Assembly (NCBI RefSeq): GCF_000185145.2
Contig: NZ_GL833119.1
Span: 248,001 to 312,000 of the forward strand
DNA from: Hoylesella oralis ATCC 33269
GTDB lineage: Bacteria; Bacteroidota; Bacteroidia; Bacteroidales; Bacteroidaceae
DNA: 64,000 nt
Direction of reading: 5' to 3'
Shown: piece after piece, positions 41,270 to 51,327 of the stretch
Position numbering within the stretch: position 1 is the stretch's first letter
Layout: each line of letters opens with the position of its first letter
Made by a program: the position numbers and the translations under genes
The notes under the pieces: generated by a model
Database searches by the model: none
The model's input: only the letters and a program-made list of their open reading frames with translations
Told to the model about the DNA's origin: nothing

Positions 41270-43099
41270 ATGAATTACAAGCAGATTGTCCTGTATTTAT
41301 TTCTTTCGTTTTCGACTTTTCAAGGGTACTCGCAACCGGCCGAGAAGCAACAGATTGAAAACGAATACGCCAAGCGCGAAGTGATGATACCTATGCGCGA
41401 TGGGACGAAATTGTACACGGCTATCTACGAACCACGTACCAAACAGCAGCGTCATCCTATACTTATGTTCCGCACACCCTACGGTAGCGGGCCCTACGGA
41501 AAGCAGTTTACCGGTACTCTCAAGAGCGAATTGCGGCATTACACCGCCAAGAATTATATTATTGTCTGGCAGGATGTGCGCGGCAGGTATATGAGCGAAG
41601 GCGAATATGAGAACATGAGACCGGTGGTATTGGCACGGGGCGAAAAAACTAACGATGTGACCGATGCCTACGATACGGCCGACTGGCTGGTGAAACATAC
41701 GCACAACAACGGCTGTATAGGTGTTACAGGTAGCTCGTATCTGGGCTATTACGCTCTTACGGCGGCACTATGTAAGCATCCTTCCATTAAGGCTGTATGC
41801 CCGCAGGCACCCATCGGAGATTGGTTTATGGGCGATGACGTGCACCATAACGGGGCACTGATGCTTACCGATTCGTTCCGTTTTCTGTGGGAATTCGGGC
41901 GGTATCGCAGCAATCCTTCACCCGTTGTGCCCCCTTCAAAGCCCTATTATTTTACCGATGAGTATTCGTTTTTCCTCCGTATGGGTACCATCAGCGATCT
42001 TTTGAAGTTGCAAACAGACTCGTTACCTTTTTGGAACGCCATGCTCGAGCACCCCGACTATGACAAATGGTGGCAGCTGAGAAATCCATTAAAACAATAT
42101 GAAAAAATCGATATTCCGGTAATGGTAGTAGGCGGTTTGTTCGATGCAGAAGATGCATACGGAACGTGGAACTCTTATAAAGCGTTGGCTCGGCGCAGAC
42201 AAGCGGCTCCCCTGTATCTGCTCATGGGCCCGTGGGAGCATGGCGGATGGCTCGGCGGGAATGGTAATCGGTTGGGTGAAATATCGTTCGGCAGCGAAGA
42301 TTTAAACGACAGGTTCCGCACTTTGCAGCAACGTTTCTTTGACTATTACCTTAATCATGAAGGTGTAATGGACTTACCGCCCGTGACTATGTTCTTTACA
42401 GGCGAGAACTGTTGGCGCACTTTTGCAAAATTACCGGCCGAAAAGGTAGAAATAACACCAATATATCTCCATGCAAGGGGCGTTCTCGGGTTCGATGAAC
42501 CCGCTGAAACATCTTCCTATACGCAGTATGTATCCGATCCTGCACATCCGGTTCCCTATACCAACGCCATAGGCAGACACCGTAATGCCTCATACATGAC
42601 CGAAGACCAGCGTTTTGCCTTACGAAGAAACGATGTTATCGCCTTTGTTACACAGCCCTTGGAACACTCTTTAACGCTGTGCGGTGCCGTAGGTGTAAAC
42701 CTTAGTACGAGTATCTCGACTACCGATGCCGATTTTGTAGTGAAGCTCATCGATGTGTTTCCCGACGATATAGACAGTAAACAGGCAGGCTATCAGATGC
42801 TGGTTCGGGGCGATATCATGCGCGGACGTTACCGTAACAGCTTCAGTAAACCCGAAGCATTTATACCCAACGAGATAGACAGAGTGGCATTTCCGTTGGC
42901 CGATATAGCCCATACGTTTCTGAAAGGTCATCGCATCATGGTACAGATACAAAGCTCATGGTTCCCGTTGGCCGACCGTAATCCGCAGCAATTCATAAAC
43001 ATTTATCATTGTACAAAGGGCGATTTCGTTAAATCTTCGGTAAAGATTTACCACGAAGGCACCCATGCTTCCAAGCTCATGCTACCTGTGTTGCGCTGA
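41270..43099 (+). CDS. Secreted CocE/NonD-type (S15) peptidase/esterase
   Basis: The 609-aa protein has a signal peptide (MNYKQIVLYLFLSFSTFQGYSQ) and an alpha/beta hydrolase core with the nucleophile in GSSYLG (S156), followed by a C-terminal jelly-roll domain (about 400-600), the architecture of X-Pro dipeptidyl-peptidases, cocaine esterases and acylases. An aminopeptidase or acylase activity is likely; the substrate is not predictable. I use the ATG at 41270 because the in-frame ATG at 41207 lies inside the promoter repeat and would precede the signal peptide. Confidence 0.9.
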   Translation: MNYKQIVLYLFLSFSTFQGYSQPAEKQQIENEYAKREVMIPMRDGTKLYTAIYEPRTKQQRHPILMFRTPYGSGPYGKQFTGTLKSELRHYTAKNYIIVWQDVRGRYMSEGEYENMRPVVLARGEKTNDVTDAYDTADWLVKHTHNNGCIGVTGSSYLGYYALTAALCKHPSIKAVCPQAPIGDWFMGDDVHHNGALMLTDSFRFLWEFGRYRSNPSPVVPPSKPYYFTDEYSFFLRMGTISDLLKLQTDSLPFWNAMLEHPDYDKWWQLRNPLKQYEKIDIPVMVVGGLFDAEDAYGTWNSYKALARRRQAAPLYLLMGPWEHGGWLGGNGNRLGEISFGSEDLNDRFRTLQQRFFDYYLNHEGVMDLPPVTMFFTGENCWRTFAKLPAEKVEITPIYLHARGVLGFDEPAETSSYTQYVSDPAHPVPYTNAIGRHRNASYMTEDQRFALRRNDVIAFVTQPLEHSLTLCGAVGVNLSTSISTTDADFVVKLIDVFPDDIDSKQAGYQMLVRGDIMRGRYRNSFSKPEAFIPNEIDRVAFPLADIAHTFLKGHRIMVQIQSSWFPLADRNPQQFINIYHCTKGDFVKSSVKIYHEGTHASKLMLPVLR

Positions 43100-43192
43100 T
43101 AGGGCTGCGAAGTAATGATCAAGAGAGGTTTTATCTCCATCGGCATATCGTTAAATTACATAAGAGAGAGGAATGGTTTATAACCGATATAT

Positions 43193-43200
43193 TATTTTTG
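43193..43200 (+). promoter_or_regulatory. Possible -7 box in the long SusC leader
   Basis: TATTTTTG fits TAnnTTTG but has no clear -33 partner. It would give a leader of about 190 bases. The 292-base gap before SusC otherwise shows a small palindrome-like GGGACCTTTGGTTCC (43335-43349) and no gene. Confidence 0.35.
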
Positions 43201-43391
43201 TATAAAAGAAATGTTAGCTGTATATCAGTACCGCGACAATAAAACTAAACTAAAATATTTGAGCCCATGATTGAATAAACATCTATTCCCGTGAGGGTGG
43301 TTGCATAATCTATGCACAGCCTGACACAATAGTGGGACCTTTGGTTCCATGATTTTACCTTTAAGTAATTATCATTTAAAACATTTACAAC

Positions 43392-46300
43392 ATGAAAAAA
43401 CATTTAACAGGTAATAGACTGATTACCTATTTTTTACCCAAACGAAGTCTGATGACCATAGGTCTTGCAGGCTTATCGGCAGTGCTTTACGCCTCTTCGT
43501 CGACAGCCTCGGAAACGAACACAAGAGACCTTCTTGCCAAAGAGACTACAACTGCTGTATCCGTTTCGGCGCAACAGCAGCAGAGAAGGACTATTAGCGG
43601 ACGGGTAGTCGATGACGATGGTGAGCCTCTTGTTGGCGTAAATATACAAGAGAAAGGCACTTCAAATGGAAGTTCGACAGATGTTAATGGACATTTCTCG
43701 CTCTCATTAACGAAATACAATGCACAGATAGTGATTTCTTATGTAGGCTTTTTAACGCAAACACTTACTGCCTCGGACGACATGAATATCGTCATGAAAG
43801 AAGATAACCAACAACTTGACGAAGTCGTAGTCGTAGGTTACGGCACACAGAAGAAAGTAAATCTGACGGGATCGGTAGCATCTGTGAACTTTCAGAAAGA
43901 GGCCTCGTCGCGTCCTGTTACCACTGCAGCACAGGCACTTGCAGGAATGGCTGCCGGTGTTCAGGTGCTTCAAAACTCCGGTCGCCCCAATTCAGAAGGC
44001 TTTGGCATAAGAATTCGAGGCACCGGAACATTCAACAACAGCGATCCATTGGTGTTGGTAGACGGCATGGAAATGAATCTTGCCGATGTAAATCCTAATG
44101 ACATTGAGAGTATTTCCATATTGAAAGATGCGGCTTCATGCGCCATTTACGGTAATCGTGGTGCCAATGGCGTGATACTTGTTACTACGAAAATGGGACA
44201 GGAAGGTACGGTTCGTATCACTTATTCGGGTAAATTGTCGATTAATACACCATCTAAAATCGTAAGATTTGTTTCGAACTATGCAGATTATATGGGCTTT
44301 GTAAATGAAGCAGACGACAATGTAGGCGCCGGACATACCTATTCTGACGCCACTATTAAGAAATGGCGTGATGCAGAGGCCGATCCTAATGGCATCTCAG
44401 AAAGCGGGTATCCCAATTATGTGGCTTATCCGAACACCGATTGGTTCGATGAAATATATCAAACAAAGGTAATGCAAGAGCACTCTATTTCCCTGCTCGG
44501 TAACGAAAAGCGTACCAAATATAACATCGGACTTACCTATCTTGATAACCCCGGAATGATAGTTCGTTCGGGCGTAAAGAAGTATTTCATGAACTTAAAC
44601 ATTACATCTGACGTTACCGACTGGTTACAAGTCGGCGCTCATGCATGGGGTTATCACGATGATCAAGACCGTAACGACGTGTCAAATCTTACGGCATGGT
44701 CTTTCTTGAAGACCGTTCCGGGCATCTATCCTTACTATGATGGGCACTACGGAGGTATAGAAAATTCTGAAGAAGACGGCGCTGCAGGCAACCCGCTGCT
44801 TAACTTGAACGGCAATGGAGACTCCTATTACAAGCACAATCGTATTTATGCAACCACGCATGCACAAATAAGATTCCTGAATGACTTTACGTTTAAAACC
44901 GTCTTCGGCTATGATTATTTCCATCAACGTCATAAATATGCCGGCACTCCAAATGAGCTTTATAGCTTCAGTCGTAAGCAGGTAGTGGCCCCGGCTACAT
45001 CACTCGATCAGATTTATGTTTGGATGTACACGAATCAGAATTACAATTGGAAGTGGACAAATACGCTGAATTATGGTCATACTTTCGGTAAAATACACGA
45101 TGTAAATGTGCTATTAGGTTTCGAAGAAGGCAGATATTATAACGGTTTCTTAGATATGAGTAAGTACGGGATACTCGATCCGTCGATTACAGACATGAGC
45201 ACTATAACAAATATGAATACTATCACGGGCAACGATAACCAGAATAAATATCGTTCATGGTTCGGACGTTTGAACTATGCTTATGGCTCCAAATATCTGT
45301 TTGAGGCAGATTTTCGTGAGGATGGATCGTCCAAATTCGCCCCCGAGAAGCGCTGGGGATTTTTCCCGTCTGTATCTGCCGGCTGGCGTATATCTGAAGA
45401 GAACTTTGCGAAGGAATCTTTCCTGAAAGAGTTTGACAATCTAAAACTACGCGTTTCTTATGGCAAGTTGGGTAATTCTTCGGTAGATGATTATGCTTTC
45501 CAATCATGGTATGAGACCGGTTACACGGTAATGGGCGGGCAGAAGGCCCCAAGTTTTTACTTGAGACAATTACCGAATATCGACATTACATGGGAGAAAA
45601 CAAAGACCTTTGACTTAGGACTTGATTTTGCTTTATTGAACAATCGTTTGAGCGGAACCATCGATTATTACAGCAAATATACATCGGGTATTCTTTATAG
45701 TCCGTCGATCGGTTTGACCTATGGTGATAAAAGATCTCCGTTACAGAACCTTGCAGAGGTGAGTAACAGGGGATTAGAATTTACATTGAGATGGGAAGAC
45801 CATATCGGAGATGTAACTTATGGCATAGCTGTCAACGGTACATGGAACAAGAACAGGGTAGAAAAATATAAAGGCTCTTGGATACATGGCCGGGGTGCAG
45901 ATCCTAACAACCCCGGTTCCAATGTATATTATTCGAACCTTGGAGAGGTTTCTTCGGGTGAAGATGAACGCATATTGGAAGGGCACATGATGAATGAATT
46001 CTACCTTTATCAGACCTATTCGGGCGACGGCTCGTATTTCAATGCCGACGGTTCCGTAAATGTGAATGGAGGACCAAGCGACGGTATGATCAGAACAGAG
46101 GACGACATGAAGTGGTTGCAGGCAATGATATCGGCAGGACATGAGTTCCTTCCGAGACGTACTGCAGCAAAGAACGGTATTTGGTATGGCGACTATATCT
46201 TTGCAGACATAGATGGTGATGGCGTTTATGGCGGTAGCAATGACCGAAGTTTCTGTAATGTATCGAGAGAACCGAAGTTTAATTTCGGCATTCAGGCGCA

Positions 46301-46775
46301 TGCTGAATGGAAAGGCATCGACCTTTCAATGAACTGGGGAGGAGCAACCGGCTTTAAAACTTATTGGAGGGAAATCGGTCAGAATGCATCGGATGTGGTC
46401 TATGGTCTTGCAATTCCCAAGGATATAGCTTATGATCATTATTTCTATGATCCCAGTAATCCGAACGATCCCCGTACAAATATCGCTTCTGCCAATCCGC
46501 GTCTTGTCATGACAAACCCGGGGCAAAGCGATGGTTTACACAGCACCTTGCGCCTCTATAACTGCAACTTCCTGAAACTGCGTAACCTTACATTGGGTTA
46601 TACTTTCCCCAAGTTTATATGCAAAGCTATCTATGCACAGAATTTGCGTGTGTACTTTTCCGGTGAAAACCTATTGACAATAACCTCGTTCCCCGGACTT
46701 GATCCGGAGATGCGTACAGGACAAGGCTACACTACAATGCGCCAATTCTCATTCGGTTTAAACATAACATTTTAA
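43392..46775 (+). CDS. SusC-like TonB-dependent outer-membrane transporter
   Basis: The 1127-aa protein has a signal segment, a carboxypeptidase-like N-terminal extension (TISGRVVDDDGEPLVGVNIQEKGTSNG, about 66-95), the plug start DEVVVVGYGTQKK (about 142-154), the plug domain with LVLVDGMEMNLADVNPNDIESISILKDAASCAIYG, and a 22-strand barrel ending NITF. It imports a glycan or peptide with TonB energy together with the SusD partner. The substrate is not readable, as no degrading enzyme except the S15 peptidase is nearby. Confidence 0.95.
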   Translation: MKKHLTGNRLITYFLPKRSLMTIGLAGLSAVLYASSSTASETNTRDLLAKETTTAVSVSAQQQQRRTISGRVVDDDGEPLVGVNIQEKGTSNGSSTDVNGHFSLSLTKYNAQIVISYVGFLTQTLTASDDMNIVMKEDNQQLDEVVVVGYGTQKKVNLTGSVASVNFQKEASSRPVTTAAQALAGMAAGVQVLQNSGRPNSEGFGIRIRGTGTFNNSDPLVLVDGMEMNLADVNPNDIESISILKDAASCAIYGNRGANGVILVTTKMGQEGTVRITYSGKLSINTPSKIVRFVSNYADYMGFVNEADDNVGAGHTYSDATIKKWRDAEADPNGISESGYPNYVAYPNTDWFDEIYQTKVMQEHSISLLGNEKRTKYNIGLTYLDNPGMIVRSGVKKYFMNLNITSDVTDWLQVGAHAWGYHDDQDRNDVSNLTAWSFLKTVPGIYPYYDGHYGGIENSEEDGAAGNPLLNLNGNGDSYYKHNRIYATTHAQIRFLNDFTFKTVFGYDYFHQRHKYAGTPNELYSFSRKQVVAPATSLDQIYVWMYTNQNYNWKWTNTLNYGHTFGKIHDVNVLLGFEEGRYYNGFLDMSKYGILDPSITDMSTITNMNTITGNDNQNKYRSWFGRLNYAYGSKYLFEADFREDGSSKFAPEKRWGFFPSVSAGWRISEENFAKESFLKEFDNLKLRVSYGKLGNSSVDDYAFQSWYETGYTVMGGQKAPSFYLRQLPNIDITWEKTKTFDLGLDFALLNNRLSGTIDYYSKYTSGILYSPSIGLTYGDKRSPLQNLAEVSNRGLEFTLRWEDHIGDVTYGIAVNGTWNKNRVEKYKGSWIHGRGADPNNPGSNVYYSNLGEVSSGEDERILEGHMMNEFYLYQTYSGDGSYFNADGSVNVNGGPSDGMIRTEDDMKWLQAMISAGHEFLPRRTAAKNGIWYGDYIFADIDGDGVYGGSNDRSFCNVSREPKFNFGIQAHAEWKGIDLSMNWGGATGFKTYWREIGQNASDVVYGLAIPKDIAYDHYFYDPSNPNDPRTNIASANPRLVMTNPGQSDGLHSTLRLYNCNFLKLRNLTLGYTFPKFICKAIYAQNLRVYFSGENLLTITSFPGLDPEMRTGQGYTTMRQFSFGLNITF

Positions 46776-46798
46776 TTAAACAATGGAGATTTATTCGT

Positions 46799-48646
46799 AT
46801 GAAAAAGAATATAATAAACATACTATCGGCAGGCATCATCCTTGCAAGTAGCATATTGCTCGGCAGTTGCGATCCCCATTTCTTGGATACCACACCGTCT
46901 AACCGTGTAAGTACGGGTACAGAGTTTTCTTCGGCAAACAAAGCAAACGCGGTGGTCAATGGGGCTTACGAGCGTTTCTATTATGAATTCATCGGCGGAG
47001 AGGCCAGAGCATGGGATCAATTTACCGAGATTATGGACTTAGATGTGAACTGGGTAAGCGGAAATGCACCATTGCTTCTGGGCTCGGCAACTGCTGCTTC
47101 CGGTCAATTTTCATACTGGTGGCGGGCTTTCTATGAAGAGATATATCGTACAAGCAATGTCATTCTGAACATTGACAAATGCCCCGATATGAGCAATGAT
47201 ATAAAGGCACGCAACAAAGCCGAATGCTGTTTCTTGCGTGCATGGGCCTACTATCGTGCCAATTGCTTATATAGAGGCGTGCCAATTTACACAGAACCGG
47301 TCGAATACGGTAAGGCTACCAAGGCTCGTTCTACAGAAGAAGAGGTTTGGCAGCAGGTTATAGACGACTGTACAGCTGCCATTAATGAGCCTAAACTGCC
47401 GGATAAGTATGCTACAAGCAGTTCCGATTACGGACGAGTTACCAAGGCAGCAGCCTATTACCTGCGCGGACAGGTATATCTTTGGCAGAAAGAATGGGCA
47501 AAGGCAGCAGATGATTTTAAGACAATCACTACTATGGGCTACAGTCTTTTCGGCGATTATAAGGCGATGTTCAAGGCTGCAAATGAGAAAAACGATGAGT
47601 ATATTTTCCAATACCAGTACACAGACGACGACGGACTCGGCAATTATTTCTCGCAATGTTACGGCAATCGCGTAACCGTGAATAATGCTTGGAACAACTA
47701 TCTGCCCAACCCGATGTTCATAGACAGTTATGAATGGGCCGACGGGAAGCCTTTCGATATCAACGAAGTGATACCGGGATACTCGCAAATGACACCCACT
47801 GCCCGCTCCGTATATTATCTGCGTGACGGCTTAAATCCCAATGCGAGCGGCACACAGCTCGATGCCGAGAACAGAGCAGGCTACAACCAAATGGTTGCTT
47901 ACGGCTCTGATATGACGAAATATTTGGAGAATGGTAACGAAACACGCATCAAAAAGGTTTACGAAGGACGCGATCCACGACTGCTGATGAATATCATTAC
48001 TCCTTATTCAGAGTACAAAGGAGGCTGCACACCCGACTGCTTTACTTACACGCTCCGCTGGCCTTATTTCGGTGCAGATGCCGCTTTCCCCTACGACTTG
48101 CGTACTGATACGAACGATCGTTACTACTATTTATGGCGTAAGTTCGTGATAGAAGGTCGCGAAAGCCGCACTATATGGGACAGTGACATAGATATTCCCG
48201 TCTTTCGTTATGCCGGAGCATTGCTGAGTTTGGCAGAGGCACTGAACGAACAAGGCAAGACCAACGAAGCCATTCAGTACGTAAATCAGGTTCGTGCACG
48301 TATTCCGGGGCTTGCATTGCTTAACAGTAATTCGTGGACAACCGTCACCGGACAGGACAATATGCGCGAACGTATCCGCAAAGAAATGCTGTGGGAGCTC
48401 GCCGGAGAGAACCAAATGTACTGGAAGGAGTTACGTTGGGGAACGTGGGCCGATAAGAAATTCGGCACTAACAGGCTGACCGAAACCGATCATACGAAAT
48501 ACAATGGAGCCAATGGCATGACGGAAATCTGGGGTACCAAGCGCTACACGTTGAATTACAACGGCGACTATGAGTTCAAATGGGCCATACCTCAGTCTGA
48601 AATAGAGCGTAACCCGAACCTCAAACAGAACGATGGATGGAAGTAA
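46799..48646 (+). CDS. SusD-like (RagB) surface lipoprotein
   Basis: A 615-aa lipoprotein (lipobox LLGSC, Cys24) with the SusD/RagB fold: N-terminal TPR-like helices (about 60-300, with ARNKAECCFLRAWAYYRANCLYRGVPIYTEP) and the C-terminal RRxxRKEMLWELAGE region (here RERIRKEMLWELAGE). It captures the substrate at the cell surface and delivers it to SusC. It follows susC after 23 bases and ends at a terminator. Confidence 0.95.
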   Translation: MKKNIINILSAGIILASSILLGSCDPHFLDTTPSNRVSTGTEFSSANKANAVVNGAYERFYYEFIGGEARAWDQFTEIMDLDVNWVSGNAPLLLGSATAASGQFSYWWRAFYEEIYRTSNVILNIDKCPDMSNDIKARNKAECCFLRAWAYYRANCLYRGVPIYTEPVEYGKATKARSTEEEVWQQVIDDCTAAINEPKLPDKYATSSSDYGRVTKAAAYYLRGQVYLWQKEWAKAADDFKTITTMGYSLFGDYKAMFKAANEKNDEYIFQYQYTDDDGLGNYFSQCYGNRVTVNNAWNNYLPNPMFIDSYEWADGKPFDINEVIPGYSQMTPTARSVYYLRDGLNPNASGTQLDAENRAGYNQMVAYGSDMTKYLENGNETRIKKVYEGRDPRLLMNIITPYSEYKGGCTPDCFTYTLRWPYFGADAAFPYDLRTDTNDRYYYLWRKFVIEGRESRTIWDSDIDIPVFRYAGALLSLAEALNEQGKTNEAIQYVNQVRARIPGLALLNSNSWTTVTGQDNMRERIRKEMLWELAGENQMYWKELRWGTWADKKFGTNRLTETDHTKYNGANGMTEIWGTKRYTLNYNGDYEFKWAIPQSEIERNPNLKQNDGWK

Positions 48647-48667
48647 GGAGATAGGTTAAATCCTGTA

Positions 48668-48705
48668 AGGCATATCTTGTCAAACCGGCAGGATATGCCT
48701 TTTTT
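48668..48705 (+). terminator. Terminator after susD
   Basis: AGGCATATC (48668-48676) pairs with GATATGCCT (48692-48700), followed by TTTTTT. Confidence 0.8.
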
Positions 48706-48812
48706 AACGCCAAATACTCGTTTTTCGGCAGCAATTTATACGGTATTGCCGGCACAGGCAGACATGCACATGCACAAAGACCGTGCCTTTGCGAAGATAT
48801 CCGGCAACGTTT

Positions 48813-49205
48813 TTACGCCTTACCGAGCCGCTGTTTGATGGTTTCCATCTTGCGGCGTCGGTCTAAGGAATATTCTTTTCCGTTTTTATCTATAAAGTCG
48901 AACAGCGCGTAAGACTTCTCCAAAAGGAAATCGGAGAAAGGTTTCGACTCGATATCTGCTTCAACATTGAAGAGTTCGGCCAGTATCTGCATCTTGTAGA
49001 AACGGTGTTCCTCGTCCTCACCCTGCAGGGCTGTCATCACTTCATCGATGGTCGCGTTGTGATAGAGCGCATAAGGGCCCACGTACTGTTCATAAAGTTT
49101 CTTGATTTCTTCGCGCCTGTCTGTCACTTCTTTCTTATTTAGAAAGCGCTCGAGTGCCGCCATGAACTCGCGTATCAGGCGCATGATATAGTCTCGTTGA
49201 AGCAT
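48813..49205 (-). CDS. Small helical protein of unknown function
   Basis: The 130-aa protein is highly charged and helical (MLQRDYIMRLIREFMAALERF at the start, EEIKKLYEQYVGPYALYH in the middle). The MLQRDYI opening recalls uncharacterised DUF6483-type proteins, but I cannot verify the family. A TATCTTTG box at 49262-49255 (minus) serves it. No partner gene is visible. Function unknown. Confidence 0.75.
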   Translation of the reverse strand: MLQRDYIMRLIREFMAALERFLNKKEVTDRREEIKKLYEQYVGPYALYHNATIDEVMTALQGEDEEHRFYKMQILAELFNVEADIESKPFSDFLLEKSYALFDFIDKNGKEYSLDRRRKMETIKQRLGKA

Positions 49206-49432
49206 TTTTATATCGGTGTTTTATTGTTCTGAATGTATCGAAGATGCAGGTTTGCAAAGATAATAAGAAATTGCAAATAAACAAGCAACCATATATAATA
49301 ATATAATAAGGTAGAAACAAAAACCATATTTTGCACAAGTACCTGCCCTGTTAGGCAATGATGAAAGGAGAAAAACGATACTTTAATCAAGAGGGGCAGA
49401 CGACTTGAACTATTTTTCGTATCTTTGTAAGC

Positions 49433-50212
49433 ATGGAAACAATTGTGCTTCATGAGCTTACCATAGGCTACCGCAACAGACGCCATGCACCTTCGGTCGT
49501 GGCATCCGGCATTTCTGCCGCCGTTACGGCAGGCAAACTCACGTGTCTTTTAGGCGCTAACGGCGTGGGAAAGTCTACGCTTTTGCGCACTCTGGCGGGC
49601 TTTCAACCCAAACTTTCGGGCGATATATTGCTGCAAGGGCGCAGCATCGACGGGTTCAACAGGAAAGAACTGTCGCACTTCATCAGCGTGGTACTGACGG
49701 AAAAGCCCGATGTTACGAACATGACAGCAGCCGAAGTAGTGGGCTTGGGACGCTCTCCGTACACGGGATTTTGGGATTCTCTAAGCGATGAAGATAAGAA
49801 AATCGTAACCGACTCCATGTGCACGACGGGCATAGGCGGTATGGCCGACCGCATGATACAGACGCTGAGCGACGGCGAGAGACAAAAGGTAATGATCGCA
49901 AAGGCACTGGCTCAGCAGACTCCCGTTATCATTCTCGACGAACCTACGGCCTATCTGGACTTCCCAAGCAAGGTAGAGATGATGCAAATACTAAAGAGAT
50001 TGGCCCGACAGATGCAGAAAACAGTCTTCCTCTCTACCCACGATTTAGAGATTACCTTGCAGGTGGCAGACGAATTATGGCTGATGGATGCCGGTGGTAA
50101 ACTGCACATCGGTTCGCCCGAGAAGTTGGCTGCAGAGGGCGTACTTGGGCATTTTGTAGAACGCAGCGGCATCGAATTCGATGCCCGAAACATGAGAATA
50201 AAGATTATCTGA
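49433..50212 (+). CDS. ABC transporter ATP-binding protein, FecE/BtuD type
   Basis: The 259-aa protein has Walker A GANGVGKST (41-49), the signature LSDGERQKVMIAKAL, Walker B VIILDEPTAYLDF and the switch His in LSTHD. The sequence is closest to iron-siderophore/vitamin B12/heme importer ATPases. The permease and binding-protein genes are not adjacent, which is unusual. A TATCTTTG box at 49420-49427 is only 5 bases before the ATG. It converges on the PfkB gene with a 2-base gap and no terminator between. Confidence 0.9.
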   Translation: METIVLHELTIGYRNRRHAPSVVASGISAAVTAGKLTCLLGANGVGKSTLLRTLAGFQPKLSGDILLQGRSIDGFNRKELSHFISVVLTEKPDVTNMTAAEVVGLGRSPYTGFWDSLSDEDKKIVTDSMCTTGIGGMADRMIQTLSDGERQKVMIAKALAQQTPVIILDEPTAYLDFPSKVEMMQILKRLARQMQKTVFLSTHDLEITLQVADELWLMDAGGKLHIGSPEKLAAEGVLGHFVERSGIEFDARNMRIKII

Positions 50213-50214
50213 TA

Positions 50215-51099
50215 CTATAACGTAACGTTTGTCCGCAACACACGGCGCACGTCTTCGATGCCTTTATCGAACGCACCGCTGTGCTCTAATTTCAACGTAC
50301 ACATGGCAGCAGCGAATTTACCCGCCTCTTCGTAGCCCATACCTTGCGAACGGCAGTACAGATAACCTGCCGAATAAGTGTCGCCGCAGCCCGTGGCATC
50401 TACCACATCGGCAGGTTTATAGGCCGGTATCTCATAGAACTTGCCCTCGGCATAGATCAATGAACCGTAGCTACCCAGCGTGATGAGCGACTCTTTTACG
50501 CCCCATTCGGCCAACTTCAGGGCTGCTGTGCGCGGGTTAGTAAGTCCGGTTATCGCCTCCATTTCGTGCTCGTTCACCTTCAACACATGGGTACAAGCCA
50601 GAATTTCTTCCTTTCCTTGCCAGTCTACAGGATATACCCGTTCGCCCTCTACCTTGCGCAGAAAGCCCTGCGCATCGATAGATATGCGGCCTTTGGCAGA
50701 CAAATATCTGATGACTTCGGGCGATAAATCGTCGTTGAGCAGCGAACCTATATGAAACACTTCGGCTTCGGCCTCGGCAAGTTCGCCGATAGTAAACGGA
50801 TCGGCCTTGGCAAGTACGCGCTGCGTGCGGTCGTTCTGGTCCTCACCATACTTGTTTTCGAAGAACACAGTGTGCCTGCTCGGATACACTTCTACGTCTA
50901 TTCCGGCCCGCCGCATGTCTTCCACGGCCTTGATATCTTCATTGCCTATCTTCGTTATAAGTCTGAACGGCACTTTATGGGGCAACTGATTGAAGCCGTA
51001 ACTGAAGTAAAAAGACGTGCCGCCCGCCATATATACGGTGTGTTTAGGGGTAATAATCTTGTCTTTAGTAATGTGTCCGATACAGCAAATAGCTCTCAT
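50215..51099 (-). CDS. PfkB-family sugar kinase
   Basis: The 294-aa protein has the ribokinase/PfkB layout with the catalytic motif DATGCGDTYSAG (catalytic D240) near the C-terminus. It starts MRAICCIGHITKDKIITPK. It phosphorylates a sugar or nucleoside; the substrate is unknown. It is a lone minus-strand gene, separated from the downstream AraC genes by a 228-base gap. Confidence 0.88.
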   Translation of the reverse strand: MRAICCIGHITKDKIITPKHTVYMAGGTSFYFSYGFNQLPHKVPFRLITKIGNEDIKAVEDMRRAGIDVEVYPSRHTVFFENKYGEDQNDRTQRVLAKADPFTIGELAEAEAEVFHIGSLLNDDLSPEVIRYLSAKGRISIDAQGFLRKVEGERVYPVDWQGKEEILACTHVLKVNEHEMEAITGLTNPRTAALKLAEWGVKESLITLGSYGSLIYAEGKFYEIPAYKPADVVDATGCGDTYSAGYLYCRSQGMGYEEAGKFAAAMCTLKLEHSGAFDKGIEDVRRVLRTNVTL

Positions 51100-51327
51100 A
51101 ACAGGTAATTTTCTACAAATATAAGGAATTTAAACGAGGATATGGGCAAGAACACGGATTATTTGTTTCGCCGGCAATGGGAATACCCGTAAACGTAATG
51201 CTTTGCAGATGGCAGAAACAGACGGCGCATCTATGGAAGACAGATGTATTTCCCGTAGCCTTTAGAGTGCCGGTCTATCGGGCATAGATGGCATATCCGT
51301 GCATAACATGCAATAAGAATACACTCC

